Under the pieces are notes generated by a model. That model was not told the origin of the DNA. It did not search any database and saw nothing but the letters and a program-made list of their open reading frames with translations. Below are positions 19,049-27,378 of a stretch of 64,000 nt of DNA, in pieces. Every line of letters begins with the position of its first letter. Within the stretch, counting starts at the first letter, position 1. The DNA comes from Sphingomonas sp. (GTDB lineage: Bacteria; Pseudomonadota; Alphaproteobacteria; Sphingomonadales; Sphingomonadaceae): NCBI RefSeq assembly GCF_030145815.1, contig NZ_JAIXHL010000013.1:1-64000 (forward strand), given 5' to 3'. The translations under genes were made by a program, and so were the position numbers.

Positions 19049-20095
19049 TCATGCCGCCATCACAAACGGCTCGAGCCCCGCCAGCTGCGTGCGCACCGGC
19101 GGCGTCGGGATCGCGCGCGGGGGCAGGTCCTTCACCGCATCGGCAATCGCCTTGATATGCGCCGGGGTCGATCCGCAGCATCCGCCCAGGATGTTGACCT
19201 GCCCCTGATCAGCCCATTCCTTGACCAGCCCGGCGGTGGTCACCGGCGCCTCGTCATACGCGCCCAATTCGTTGGGCAGGCCGGCATTGGGGTACACCAT
19301 GATCAGCGTGTCGCAGAGCTTGGAGAGCGTCGCGACATGCGGCCGCAGCTGCTCCGCGCCGAACGAGCAGTTGAGCCCGATCGTCACCGGCTTGGCATGC
19401 CGCACCGCCGCCCAGAACGCCTCGACCGTATGCCCTGACAGATTACGGCCTGACAGGTCGGTCAGCGTCATCGACATCATGATCGGCAGATCGCGGCCCA
19501 GCGCCTCACCGGCCTCGATCGCCGCCATCACGCCGGCCTTGGCATTGAGCGTGTCGAACACAGTCTCGATCAGGATGAAGTCCACCCCACCCTCGACCAG
19601 CGCGTCGATCTGCTCGCGATACACATCCTTCAGCGTATCGAAGTCGATTTCGCGATAGCCCGGATCGTTGACGTCGGGCGACAGCGACAGCGTCTTGTTG
19701 GTCGGGCCAAGCGCCCCGGCGACGAAGCGCGGACGCCCGTCCTTTGCCTCGAACTCGTCCGCAATCGACCGCGCGAGCTTCGCCGATTCAACATTGATCT
19801 CACGCACCAGATGCTCCGCACCATAATCGGCCTGGCTGATCCGGTTGGCGGAGAAGGTGTTGGTCTCGGCAATATCCGCCCCCGCCTCGAAATAGGCGCG
19901 GTGGATGCTCGCGGGCACATCCGGGCGGGTCAGCGCCAGAATGTCGTTATTGCCCTTCTGATCATGGCTGAGGCCAAGGTTCCCGGCATAGGCCGCCTCG
20001 TCCAGCTTCCAGTTCTGGATCTCGGTCCCGAATGCGCCGTCGGTGATCAGGATGCGCTTGGCCGCCTCGGCCAGCAATTTCTCACGTGGTGTCAT
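19049..20095 (-). CDS. metH: Methionine synthase, N-terminal part: homocysteine S-methyltransferase domain
   Basis: 348-residue barrel that binds and activates homocysteine through zinc. The zinc ligands are visible as the Cys in TIGLNCSFGAEQLRPH and the Cys pair in NILGGCCGSTPAHI. ILITDGAFGTEIQ and ADIAETNTFSANRISQADYG are family motifs. It corresponds to the first module of E. coli MetH and is complete as an independent protein, acting together with the product of the next gene. The start is MTPREKLLAEA at 20095. Separated from metF upstream by a 136-bp palindromic repeat. Confidence 0.93.
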   Translation of the reverse strand: MTPREKLLAEAAKRILITDGAFGTEIQNWKLDEAAYAGNLGLSHDQKGNNDILALTRPDVPASIHRAYFEAGADIAETNTFSANRISQADYGAEHLVREINVESAKLARSIADEFEAKDGRPRFVAGALGPTNKTLSLSPDVNDPGYREIDFDTLKDVYREQIDALVEGGVDFILIETVFDTLNAKAGVMAAIEAGEALGRDLPIMMSMTLTDLSGRNLSGHTVEAFWAAVRHAKPVTIGLNCSFGAEQLRPHVATLSKLCDTLIMVYPNAGLPNELGAYDEAPVTTAGLVKEWADQGQVNILGGCCGSTPAHIKAIADAVKDLPPRAIPTPPVRTQLAGLEPFVMAA

Positions 20096-20106
20096 GTCAA
20101 CTTCCT

Positions 20107-20242
20107 AATCCTCCCCGGAACGGGGAGGGGGACCATGCGCAGCATGGTGGAGGGGGCCCTCCTCTAGCCGATCCGCTGGTGGAGGGCCCCCTCCACCACG
20201 CCGCTTCGCGTCGCGGTCCCCCTCCCCGTTCCGGGGAGGATT
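20107..20242. repeat. Large palindromic repeat, family A copy 1, between metF and metH
   Basis: A 136-bp near-palindrome bounded by AATCCTCCCC and GGGGAGGATT, with inner arms GGGGGACCATGCGCAGCATG and GCGTCGCGGTCCCCC. A second copy lies at 60036-60168. It looks like a non-coding mobile-type repeat (MITE- or REP-like), and here it is embedded inside the metF-metH operon. Confidence 0.75.
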
Positions 20243-20248
20243 TTAAGC

Positions 20249-21169
20249 TCAAGCCGCCACGCTCGCCGCCGCGCCGCGCGGACGCACGCCCAGCAGGTGG
20301 CAGATCGCATAGCTCAGCTCGGCCCGGTTGAGCGTGTAGAAGTGAAACTGCCGCACGCCGCCGGCATAGAGGTTGCGGCACAATTCCGCCGCCAGCGTCG
20401 CAGACACCAGCTGACGCGCAGCCGGACGATCGTCGAGCCCGTCGAACAGCCGCTCCATCCAGCCCGGCACCGCCGTCCCGCACATCGCCGACATCTTCTG
20501 GACCGCGGCAAAGCTCATCACCGGCATGATCCCCGGCACGATCTCCGCATCGATCCCCGCCGCCGCCGCCGCGTCGCGGAAGCGCAGGAAGGTATCGGCC
20601 TCGAAGAAGAACTGCGTGATCGCGCGGTTCGCGCCCGCATCGATCTTGCGCTTCAAATTGTCCAGATCATGCGCCGCATCGGGCGAATCCGGATGGCATT
20701 CGGGATAGGCCGCAACCGAAATCTCGAACGGGTGCAGCTTGCGCAGCCCCGCAACCAGATCGGCGGCATTCTCATAGCCGCCCGGATGCGTCGCGTATTT
20801 CTCACCCGCACGCGGCGGATCACCGCGCAGTGCGACGATGTGGCGCACGCCCGCCGCCCAATATTCCTCGGCCACGGCGTCGATCTCGGCCTTGGTCGCG
20901 TCGACGCAAGTCAGGTGCGCGGCGACCGCGATCGGCGTTTCGCGCGCGATCCGGGCGACGGTGTTGTGCGTCCGCTCGCGCGTCGTCCCGCCCGCGCCAT
21001 AGGTCACCGAAACGAAACGCGGATCGAACGGGCTCAGCGTCTCGACCGATTCCCACAGCGTCTTTTCCATCGCCTCGGTCTTGGGCGGAAAGAATTCGAA
21101 GCTGACGTCGATGTCGCCTGCAACGTCCGCGAACAGCGGCGGAGAGGACGGGTCGCGATCGATACTCAT
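20249..21169 (-). CDS. metF: Methylenetetrahydrofolate reductase
   Basis: 306-residue flavoprotein barrel that makes methyltetrahydrofolate, the methyl donor for MetH. VSFEFFPPKTEAMEKTLWES, FVSVTYGAGGTTRERT and HIVALRGDPP are diagnostic, and GANRAITQFFFEADTFLRFRD is the conserved FAD/folate region. The start ATG overlaps the stop of the upstream regulator (ATGA), so the two are co-translated. The gene is the second in a four-gene methionine operon. Confidence 0.96.
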   Translation of the reverse strand: MSIDRDPSSPPLFADVAGDIDVSFEFFPPKTEAMEKTLWESVETLSPFDPRFVSVTYGAGGTTRERTHNTVARIARETPIAVAAHLTCVDATKAEIDAVAEEYWAAGVRHIVALRGDPPRAGEKYATHPGGYENAADLVAGLRKLHPFEISVAAYPECHPDSPDAAHDLDNLKRKIDAGANRAITQFFFEADTFLRFRDAAAAAGIDAEIVPGIMPVMSFAAVQKMSAMCGTAVPGWMERLFDGLDDRPAARQLVSATLAAELCRNLYAGGVRQFHFYTLNRAELSYAICHLLGVRPRGAAASVAA

Positions 21170-22140
21170 GCTGCCTTCACCTCATTCACTGGCAGTTGTT
21201 CACCCGGCTGCCCCGCCTTGCGGCCCAGCCATAATTTCACGGTCAGCGCGCCGCCCTCCAGCGTCTGGGTCTGGACCGGCGCCAGGCCCGCCTTGCTGAA
21301 CCAGCCGAGCATCTGCTCGTCTGAAAAGCCGAGGCGCACATGACCCTCGCGGCTGCGCAATTCCTCACGATCATGCGGCGCGAAATCGACGATCAGCAGG
21401 CGGCCATTTGGCGATAGCACCCGCGCCGCCTCGCCGATCGCGGCCCCCGGCTGCTGCGCGAAGTGCAGCACATGGTGCAGGATCGCGGCATCCGCCTCGC
21501 CATCGCTCATCGGCAGCGCATAAAGGTCGGCCTGACGCAGTTCGGCATTGCCGATACCCTGTTCCGACAATTTCGCCCGCGCCAGCCGCAGCATTTCCGA
21601 CGAGCGGTCAATGCCCAGCGCACTGTCGGCATGCGGCGCGAACAGCTCGAGCATCCGCCCGGTGCCGGTGCCGATATCGATCAGCCGCGCAATCGGCGCC
21701 GCGCCCAAAACCGCAACCATCGCCGCCTCAACCTGTTCCTCAGCGACATGCAGCGAGCGGATCGCGTCCCATTCGCCGGCATGCGCCTCGAACCACTCGG
21801 CCGCAGCAGCCGCGCGATCGGCGCGCACCGCCGCGAGCCGCGCGCTGTCCGCCACCGCCCAATGATCCTCGCTCTCGCTGCGCCACGCATCGATCGCGGC
21901 AAAGATCGGCCCGGTCCGCTTCGCCTCGCCCAGCGCGACGAACACCCAGCTGCCTTCCTTGCGCCGCTCGGCCAGGCCGGCATCGCACAGGATTTTCACG
22001 TGGCGGCTCACCCGCGGTTGGCTCTGCCCCAGCACCTGCGCCAGCTCGCCCACCGACAGCTCCATCAGCCGCAGCAGCGCAAGAATGCGCAGCCGCGTCG
22101 AATCCGCGAGTGCGCGGAAGGATTCGAGCGCCGTGTTCAT
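21166..22140 (-). CDS. ArsR-type regulator fused to a SAM-dependent methyltransferase domain (SahR-like)
   Basis: 324 residues. The N-terminal 95 are an ArsR winged helix (LADSTRLRILALLRLMELSV, LAQVLGQSQPRVSRHVKILC, DAGLAERRKEGSWVF). Residues about 140-300 are a Rossmann methyltransferase domain with motif I LIDIGTGTGRMLELF. It heads an operon with metF and split metH, overlapping metF by 4 nt. Family knowledge: SahR-type ArsR proteins sense S-adenosylhomocysteine and repress methionine-cycle genes. By inference, the methyltransferase fold may act here as the SAM/SAH sensor. A perfect palindrome overlaps its promoter, predicting autoregulation. No Shine-Dalgarno sequence is present. Confidence 0.88.
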   Translation of the reverse strand: MNTALESFRALADSTRLRILALLRLMELSVGELAQVLGQSQPRVSRHVKILCDAGLAERRKEGSWVFVALGEAKRTGPIFAAIDAWRSESEDHWAVADSARLAAVRADRAAAAAEWFEAHAGEWDAIRSLHVAEEQVEAAMVAVLGAAPIARLIDIGTGTGRMLELFAPHADSALGIDRSSEMLRLARAKLSEQGIGNAELRQADLYALPMSDGEADAAILHHVLHFAQQPGAAIGEAARVLSPNGRLLIVDFAPHDREELRSREGHVRLGFSDEQMLGWFSKAGLAPVQTQTLEGGALTVKLWLGRKAGQPGEQLPVNEVKAA

Positions 22141-22149
22141 AGGTATATA

Positions 22150-22178
22150 GATATAAAGATATCTTTATATCAGGTCAA
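22150..22178 (-). promoter_or_regulatory. Promoter and palindromic operator of the methionine operon
   Basis: Positions 22150-22171 are a perfect 22-bp palindrome with half-site GATATAAAGAT. On the minus strand TTGACC (22173-22178) and TATATC (22150-22155) are separated by exactly 17 bp, so the palindrome covers the whole spacer and -10 box. Transcription would start about 2-3 nt before the ATG. A bound dimer would occlude RNA polymerase. The regulator encoded immediately downstream is the obvious ligand-responsive binder. Confidence 0.8.
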
Positions 22179-22214
22179 TGCGGGTGTAGCTTTAGCGACG
22201 AACCGCTCTTCTTT

Positions 22215-22257
22215 AGCCCCTCCCGCTTGCGGGAGGGGTTGGGGAGGGTCTTCTTCT
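22215..22257. repeat. Short hairpin repeat, family C copy 1
   Basis: A 43-bp element with hairpin CCCCTCCCGC-TT-GCGGGAGGGG and tail TTGGGGAGGGTCTTCTTCT. Nearly identical copies occur at 32944-32986 and 39086-39128. The gap 22179-22413 holds this element and the family D element; nothing else is seen there. Confidence 0.75.
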
Positions 22258-22276
22258 GATCCTGCCACCTCACCAC

Positions 22277-22384
22277 CGTCACCCCCGCGAAAGCGGGGGC
22301 CCATCTCCCGGACTGTCCACCTCCCACACCGGTGTGATGCGCCGTGCTTGCTGGAGATGGGCCCCCACTTTCGCGGGGGTGACG
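22277..22384. repeat. Inverted-repeat element, family D copy 2
   Basis: Two 32-nt inverted arms (22277-22308 and 22353-22384) begin CGTCACCCCCGCGAAAGCGG and enclose about 44 bp. Each arm contains its own small hairpin (CCCCCGCGAAAGCGGGGG). The element lies downstream of the agt gene and upstream of the methionine operon. Confidence 0.75.
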
Positions 22385-22413
22385 AGCGATTGGGCAAGCC
22401 CGCAGCCCGATGC

Positions 22414-23436
22414 TCACGCCGCCCGCGCTTCCTCGATAATCGGCACTAGCGCCGCCAGAAACTGCGCCGCGCTCGCCTCCCAGGTGAAGCTGCGACCATA
22501 GGCCGCACATGCCGCGCGATCGCGGGTTAGCGCTTCGCCGATCGCCGCATCCAGATCCTCGGCCATCGCTCCGGTCTCGGGCGTCAGGATATCGACCGGC
22601 CCTGTCACGGGATAGGCCGCGACCGGCGTGCCGCACGCCAGCGCCTCGATCATCACCAGCCCGAACGTGTCGGTCTTGCTCGGGAAAACGAAGACATCCG
22701 CCGCGCGATAGGCCTGCGCCAGCTCCGCTCCGAACATCGACCCCATGAACTTCGCCTCAGGGTATTTCGCCTCCAGCGCCGCGCGGGCCGGGCCGTCACC
22801 GACGACAACCTTCGTCCCCGGATGGTCTGAGGCGAGAAACGCCTCCAGATTCTTCTCCACCGCGACCCGCCCGACATAAAGCTGCACCGGCCCGGGCAGC
22901 TCCGCCATCGCCGGATGCGGCGTCACGCCGGGGTGGAAATTGGCCAGGTCTACGCCCCGCCCCCAATGCTGCACCTGGGTCAGCCCGTGGTCGACCAGCG
23001 CCTGCCGGATCGACGCGGTCGAAGCGAGAATTGCCCGCGCCGGCGCATGGAACCAGCGGATGTAGCGCCACACCCACTCCGCCGGCACGCCCGACCGCGC
23101 CTCGACATAGTCCGGAAACTGCGTGTGATAGGCGGTGGTGAACGGAAAATCATGCCGCAGGCACCAGCGCCGCGCCGCGACGCATACCGGCCCCTCGGTC
23201 GCGAGATGCACCGCGTGCGGCGAAAATTCGTCGAGCAGATCGCCGATCGTCCGGCTGCGCACCATCGCCAGGCGAATCTCGGGATAGGTCGGGCACGGCA
23301 CCGAATAGAACAGGTCGGGTGAGATCACCTTGACCTTGTGACCCTGCCCCTCAAGCACGCACCGCACCGACTGGAGCGTGCGCACGACGCCGTTCACCTG
23401 AGGCTCCCAGGCGTCGGTTACGATGGCGATCCGCAT
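22414..23436 (-). CDS. agt: GT4-type glycosyltransferase, probable glycolipid synthase (Agt-like)
   Basis: About 340 residues with a two-domain GT-B fold: RIAIVTDAWEPQVNGVVRTL opens the N-domain, VQLYVGRVAVEKNLEAFLAS and VVVGDGPARAALEA open the C-domain and SKTDTFGLVMIEALACGTPV is the nucleotide-sugar E-x7-E region. Family members next to a PlcP phosphoesterase (such as Agrobacterium Agt) glycosylate diacylglycerol during phosphate starvation. I prefer ATG 23436; a TTG at 23451 overlaps the upstream stop and is an alternative. The pairing with the phosphoesterase gene is the main reason for the lipid-remodelling call; generic GT4 function is certain, substrate is not. Confidence 0.78.
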   Translation of the reverse strand: MRIAIVTDAWEPQVNGVVRTLQSVRCVLEGQGHKVKVISPDLFYSVPCPTYPEIRLAMVRSRTIGDLLDEFSPHAVHLATEGPVCVAARRWCLRHDFPFTTAYHTQFPDYVEARSGVPAEWVWRYIRWFHAPARAILASTASIRQALVDHGLTQVQHWGRGVDLANFHPGVTPHPAMAELPGPVQLYVGRVAVEKNLEAFLASDHPGTKVVVGDGPARAALEAKYPEAKFMGSMFGAELAQAYRAADVFVFPSKTDTFGLVMIEALACGTPVAAYPVTGPVDILTPETGAMAEDLDAAIGEALTRDRAACAAYGRSFTWEASAAQFLAALVPIIEEARAA

Positions 23437-23447
23437 CTCCGTTTCGC

Positions 23448-24332
23448 TCAAGCCGCTACGCGCTCCTCGACCCGTTCCGGGCCGAGGTCACGCGCAGCGA
23501 TCTCATCGGCCCAATGGAGAATTTCCATCCGGCCATCGTAATGCTCGACCAGCGCGGTGCAACCCTCCACCCAGTCGCCGTCATTATAATAGTCGATCCC
23601 GTCGATCGTGCGCATCTCGGCGGTGTGGATATGCCCGGCGATCACGCCATCGACCCCGCGTGCGGCGGCTTCCTTGGCGACGATTTCCTCAAAACCGCAG
23701 ATGAATTCGACCGCGTTCTTGACCTTCTGCTTGGCGTGCTTGGACAGCGACCAATAGGGCAGGCCACGCCAGCTGCGATATTTGTTGCACCAGCGGTTCA
23801 GCGCCATCACCGCGGTGTAGGCCGCGTCGCCGACATGGGCGAGCCAGCGGTGGCTCAGCGTGATCGCGTCGAACTCGTCGCCGTGGAGCACCAGCAGGCG
23901 GCGGCCATCGGCGGTCTGGTGGATCGCCTGGCGCTTGATCTCGACCCCGCCAAAGCTGAGGCCGGTGAACTGGCGGAAAATCTCGTCATGATTGCCGGGG
24001 ATATAGATCACCCGCGTGCCACGCTTGGCGCGCTTCAGCAGGCGCCACACGATGTCGTTATGCGCTGCGGGCCAGTAGAATTTCTTCTTGAGCTGCCACC
24101 CGTCGATAATGTCGCCGACCAGATAGATCGTGTCACTGTCCACGTGATCCAGAAAGTCGATCAGCATCTCGGCGTTGCAGCCGCGGGTCCCCAAGTGGAT
24201 ATCGCTGATCCAGATGGTGCGATATTGCCGACGCCCGCCGATCGTCTTTTCCAGGATCGCGGGTTCCGCGGCGGTGAAGTCTGCGAATTCTGCGACATTC
24301 GTGTCGAACGGAAGTCGAGTGATCGTGGCCAT
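23448..24332 (-). CDS. plcP: Metallophosphoesterase, probable phospholipase C PlcP (often labelled UDP-2,3-diacylglucosamine diphosphatase)
   Basis: 294-residue calcineurin-like phosphoesterase. The metal motifs are complete: SDIHLG (residues 43-48), GDIIDGW (73-79), GNHDE (113-117) and GHIHTAEM near 230. The region WCNKYRSWRGLPYWSLSKHA and KNAVEFICGFEEIVAKEA matches the PlcP/LpxH-like subfamily. In Sinorhizobium, PlcP splits phosphatidylcholine or phosphatidylethanolamine to diacylglycerol when phosphate is scarce. Here the next gene, almost overlapping, is a glycosyltransferase that could sugar that diacylglycerol. A role in lipid A synthesis (LpxH/LpxI replacement) is the main alternative. 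Confidence 0.8.
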   Translation of the reverse strand: MATITRLPFDTNVAEFADFTAAEPAILEKTIGGRRQYRTIWISDIHLGTRGCNAEMLIDFLDHVDSDTIYLVGDIIDGWQLKKKFYWPAAHNDIVWRLLKRAKRGTRVIYIPGNHDEIFRQFTGLSFGGVEIKRQAIHQTADGRRLLVLHGDEFDAITLSHRWLAHVGDAAYTAVMALNRWCNKYRSWRGLPYWSLSKHAKQKVKNAVEFICGFEEIVAKEAAARGVDGVIAGHIHTAEMRTIDGIDYYNDGDWVEGCTALVEHYDGRMEILHWADEIAARDLGPERVEERVAA

Positions 24333-24403
24333 TGTAGCGCCCCGTGCAATGCCCTTGCCTGGGTCGCCTATGGCGATGGAATGTTACAGCTCGAATCGTT
24401 GCC

Positions 24404-24421
24404 GCGTCACCGAAGTGTCAC
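24404..24421. promoter_or_regulatory. Pho-box-like direct repeat upstream of plcP
   Basis: GCGTCAC-CGAA-GTGTCAC has the 7-4-7 spacing of a PhoB box (consensus CTGTCAT) and lies 72 bp before the plcP start. It reads opposite to the gene direction and matches only partly, and it overlaps the end of the upstream GST gene, so this is a weak call. Confidence 0.22.
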
Positions 24422-25032
24422 GCAGTAATCGCGATATAGTCATCGAGACCTTCGACCCGCGCGATCCACGCCCGCACCGCCGGGAACGGCGCGAGCGCAA
24501 AGCCGCCCTCTTCGGCGACATGCGTATAGGCATAGAGGCAGATATCGGCGAGGCTCGGCGCATCTCCGACGAACCAGTCGCGCCCCGCCAGATGTTCGTC
24601 CATCAGCTTGAGCGCCGCCTCCCCCGCCGCACGCTTGCCCGGCAACAGCGCGCGCTGGAGGTCGTCGAGATTGGCCTCTCCCACCCAACCCATCCAGAAC
24701 CGCACCGTCGCGATGTTCGGCTCGTGGTTATACTGCTCCCAGAACATCCAGCGCAGCATGTCCGCACGGTCGAACGGGTCGGCGGGGATCAGCGCCGTCC
24801 CATCGGCGAGGTAGAAGCACGCCGCATTGCTTTCGGGCAGAAACCGTTCGCCATGCTGCAGCACCGGGATGCGCCCATTGGCGTTGACGTTGGCGAGGAA
24901 CGCGGCCGTCCGCGTCTCCCCCGCCAATATGTCATAGCCGCGCCGCTCGATCGCCGTGCCGGTCAGCGCGGCGGTCAGGCGGATCTTGTAGCAATTCCCG
25001 GACGGGGCATATTCATGCAGGATCAGCGACAT
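24418..25032 (-). CDS. Glutathione S-transferase family protein
   Basis: 204 residues. The N-terminal thioredoxin fold includes EYAPSGNCYKIRLTAALTG, NANGRIPVLQHGERFLPESN (the cis-Pro and the ES glutathione-binding pair) and the C-terminal helical domain contains DAPSLADICLYAYTHVAEEG with the conserved Asp cap. Probably conjugates or reduces small electrophiles; substrate unknown. Start MSLILHEYAP at 25032 lies 20 nt inside the 3' end of yqiK, so the genes are coupled. The next gene downstream is plcP, 85 nt away. Confidence 0.88.
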   Translation of the reverse strand: MSLILHEYAPSGNCYKIRLTAALTGTAIERRGYDILAGETRTAAFLANVNANGRIPVLQHGERFLPESNAACFYLADGTALIPADPFDRADMLRWMFWEQYNHEPNIATVRFWMGWVGEANLDDLQRALLPGKRAAGEAALKLMDEHLAGRDWFVGDAPSLADICLYAYTHVAEEGGFALAPFPAVRAWIARVEGLDDYIAITA

Positions 25033-26698
25033 CGCCCTTCTCCTTGGGGGCATCCGCAACCGACTTGACCAGTCCGTCGAGCGATCCGCCCGAAAAGCCC
25101 AGCTCCTTCATCAGCCCGTCGAGCATCGGCGCCTGCGCGCGATAGCGCAACGCGGCGGCAACGGCATTGTCGGCCAGATTGCCGTCGCCCTGCCCGGCCC
25201 CGCCCGCTGCTGCCGAACCCGCGCCGCCACCGGCGGTAAGCCCGTCGACCTGCACGATCTTGATGCTGTCGATCGCCTCCATCGGCTTGACCGATTCGCG
25301 GATCACGTCGGGCAGAACCTTGAGCAGCGCCAGCTTGGTCTGCAGCGAAATCTGGTCCGACGACAACAGGTTCGCCGCCTCGTTCACCGCGCGCTGGCCC
25401 GCCGCCTCGACCTCGAACCGCACCCGATCCGCCTCGGCGCGCAGCTTCGCCGCCTCCGCCTCGCCCTCCGCGACCAGCCTTGCCGCCTCGGCGCGGTCGG
25501 CGGCCGCCGCCTTCTCCGCCTCGGCCTCGACCCGCACGCTGATCGCCGCGCGCTCCGCCTCGCGCGCCGCGTCGATCAGTTCGATGCGCTTGGTACGCTC
25601 GGCAATCTCGGTCTCGCGTGAAGTAACGACCTGTTCCTCCGCCGCGACCGCCTTGGCGCGCGCCGCATCGGCCTCGGCCTTGGCCTGGCTTTCCTCGCGG
25701 CTCTTGTTCTGCACCGCGATCTGCTGTTCCTGCCGGGCGAGTTCCAGCGCCTGGTGCTGCGCGATCTTGGCTTCCTGCACCGCGCGGTCGGCCTCGATCT
25801 GCTGGCTGTCGACCAGCTTCTTCGCCTCGATCTTCGCCTGATCGGCTTCCTGCTGGCGCAGCGCCTGTTCGCGCGCGACCTCGGCCGCCTGCGCCGCGCG
25901 GCGCATCTCGACCTCGCGCTCCTGCTCCAGCCGCGCGAATTCGGTGTCGCGCCCGATCAGGAACGACTGGCGCTGCGCCTCCAGATTCTTGGTCTCGATC
26001 TGGACTCGGGTATCCTGCTCGATGTCGTTGCGCGCCTTCTTGCGCAGCTCGATCTGCTCGGTCAGCTTGGTCAGACCTTCGGCGTCGAACGCGTTATTGG
26101 CGTTGAAATGCTCGATGCTGGTCTGGTCGAGGCCCGTCAGCGACACGCTCTCCAGCTCCAGCCCGTTCATCGCCAGATCGGCCGACGACACCTGCTGCAC
26201 CTTTTGCACGAACTCGCTGCGCTGCTCGTGCAGTTGCGCCATCGTCATCCCCGCAGCAACCGATCGCAGCGCATCGACGAACTTGCCCTCGACCAGCTCT
26301 TTCAGCGCATCGGGATTCATCGTGCGCAGGCCGAGCGTCTGCGCCGCCGTCGCGATCGACTGGCTGTCGGGCTTCACGCGGACATAGAATTCGGCCTTCA
26401 CGTCGATGCGCAGCCGGTCGAGCGTGATCAGCGCGTCGGCATTCTTGCGCTCGACCGCGAGGCGCACGGTGTTCATGTTGACCGGCATCGTCTCATGAAA
26501 CACCGGCAGCACCAGCGCGCCGCCGTTGATCACGACCTTTTCGCCGCCAAAACCGGTACGGACGAAGCCGATCTCCTTCGACGCGCGCTTGTACAGCCGC
26601 GCAATGATCAGTCCGATGACCAGCAGCGTCAGCAGCCCGCCGCCGACATAGATCAGATAGGGAAGGATCGATCCCCCGGTCGCGGCTACTTCCTGCAT
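25013..26698 (-). CDS. yqiK: Flotillin-family membrane scaffold protein (YqiK type)
   Basis: 561 residues: one N-terminal transmembrane helix (about 12-34), an SPFH/band 7 domain to about residue 200 (IGFVRTGFGGEKVVINGGAL, FHETMPVNMNTVRLAVERKN), then a long Ala/Glu/Lys-rich coiled coil (about 200-440, EAE/AKA repeats) and a Gly/Ala-rich linker with a short C-terminal helix. Flotillins organise membrane microdomains. The partner yqiJ is immediately upstream (3-nt gap), as in other bacteria. The 3' end overlaps the GST gene. Confidence 0.92.
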   Translation of the reverse strand: MQEVAATGGSILPYLIYVGGGLLTLLVIGLIIARLYKRASKEIGFVRTGFGGEKVVINGGALVLPVFHETMPVNMNTVRLAVERKNADALITLDRLRIDVKAEFYVRVKPDSQSIATAAQTLGLRTMNPDALKELVEGKFVDALRSVAAGMTMAQLHEQRSEFVQKVQQVSSADLAMNGLELESVSLTGLDQTSIEHFNANNAFDAEGLTKLTEQIELRKKARNDIEQDTRVQIETKNLEAQRQSFLIGRDTEFARLEQEREVEMRRAAQAAEVAREQALRQQEADQAKIEAKKLVDSQQIEADRAVQEAKIAQHQALELARQEQQIAVQNKSREESQAKAEADAARAKAVAAEEQVVTSRETEIAERTKRIELIDAAREAERAAISVRVEAEAEKAAAADRAEAARLVAEGEAEAAKLRAEADRVRFEVEAAGQRAVNEAANLLSSDQISLQTKLALLKVLPDVIRESVKPMEAIDSIKIVQVDGLTAGGGAGSAAAGGAGQGDGNLADNAVAAALRYRAQAPMLDGLMKELGFSGGSLDGLVKSVADAPKEKGDVADPA

Positions 26699-26701
26699 AT
26701 A

Positions 26702-27298
26702 CTAAACCCCCAGTCTCGGCAGATGATGATCGCCAACCGCGATCGCACGAAAGACATCGCCCTCGCGCCGCACCAGCAGCACGCGCTCGCCTTCCTCGAA
26801 AACCTGTCCCGCATTGTCGGGCTCGACCATGAGGTAATGCGCCTGGCCGTGCCAGTCCTCGACCCGCGCGCGCGCTGGCGATCCGGTGGTGGCGCGCCCG
26901 GTGAGGATCGTCGCGGCGCTGCCGACCAGATCCTCGACATCGATCGCCGTCGTATGGTCCTGTGGCAGGATCGGCGCGAGCAGCCGTGCGCCCAGCGCAG
27001 TAACAGGCAGCGCCAGCGCCCCCGCACCCGGCATTGCAATCCATGCCGGAAGCAGCGCACCGGATAAGTCGCGCGCCAATTGCTGCCCGATCAGCCCGAT
27101 CAGGCCAAAGCTCGCCAGCAACAGGACGATGACCACCAGCAGCGGCACACGCCCGAACCCCAGCCAGTCAAGCCAGTCGGGCGCATCGATATCCGCATCG
27201 CCCGCCAGACCCACCGCCTGAACGACGCCAAGCAGCAGCATCAGGATGAGCGCCGACACAAAGACGACATTCTCCGGCGCGGACAGAAAGGCGAACAC
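26702..27298 (-). CDS. yqiJ: YqiJ-family membrane protein with OB-fold
   Basis: 198 residues: three hydrophobic segments (about 10-32, 50-72 and 84-104), then a soluble beta-rich region with an NfeD-like OB-fold (VEDLVGSAATILTGRATTGS, ARVEDWHGQAHYLMVEPDNA, GERVLLVRREGDVFRAIAVG). YqiJ proteins are obligate neighbours of YqiK flotillins. It begins with GTG; upstream on the minus strand is GGGGG at some distance. It is the first gene of yqiJ-yqiK-gst. Confidence 0.88.
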   Translation of the reverse strand: MFAFLSAPENVVFVSALILMLLLGVVQAVGLAGDADIDAPDWLDWLGFGRVPLLVVIVLLLASFGLIGLIGQQLARDLSGALLPAWIAMPGAGALALPVTALGARLLAPILPQDHTTAIDVEDLVGSAATILTGRATTGSPARARVEDWHGQAHYLMVEPDNAGQVFEEGERVLLVRREGDVFRAIAVGDHHLPRLGV

Positions 27299-27378
27299 GT
27301 CGAAAACCCCCGATTCGCCAATAGTCTAGGGGCTAGCCCCCGGCCCCGCCAGCGAATCCGGAACGCAGAAACACCGAT

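Noticed and set aside
22141..22413. SAM or SAH riboswitch upstream of the methionine operon
   Set aside because: The predicted transcription start is 2-3 nt from the ATG, leaving no leader, and the signal present is a DNA palindrome.
24404..24421. Confident Pho box for plcP
   Set aside because: The match to CTGTCAT is partial and the orientation is opposite to the gene; kept only as a weak regulatory feature.
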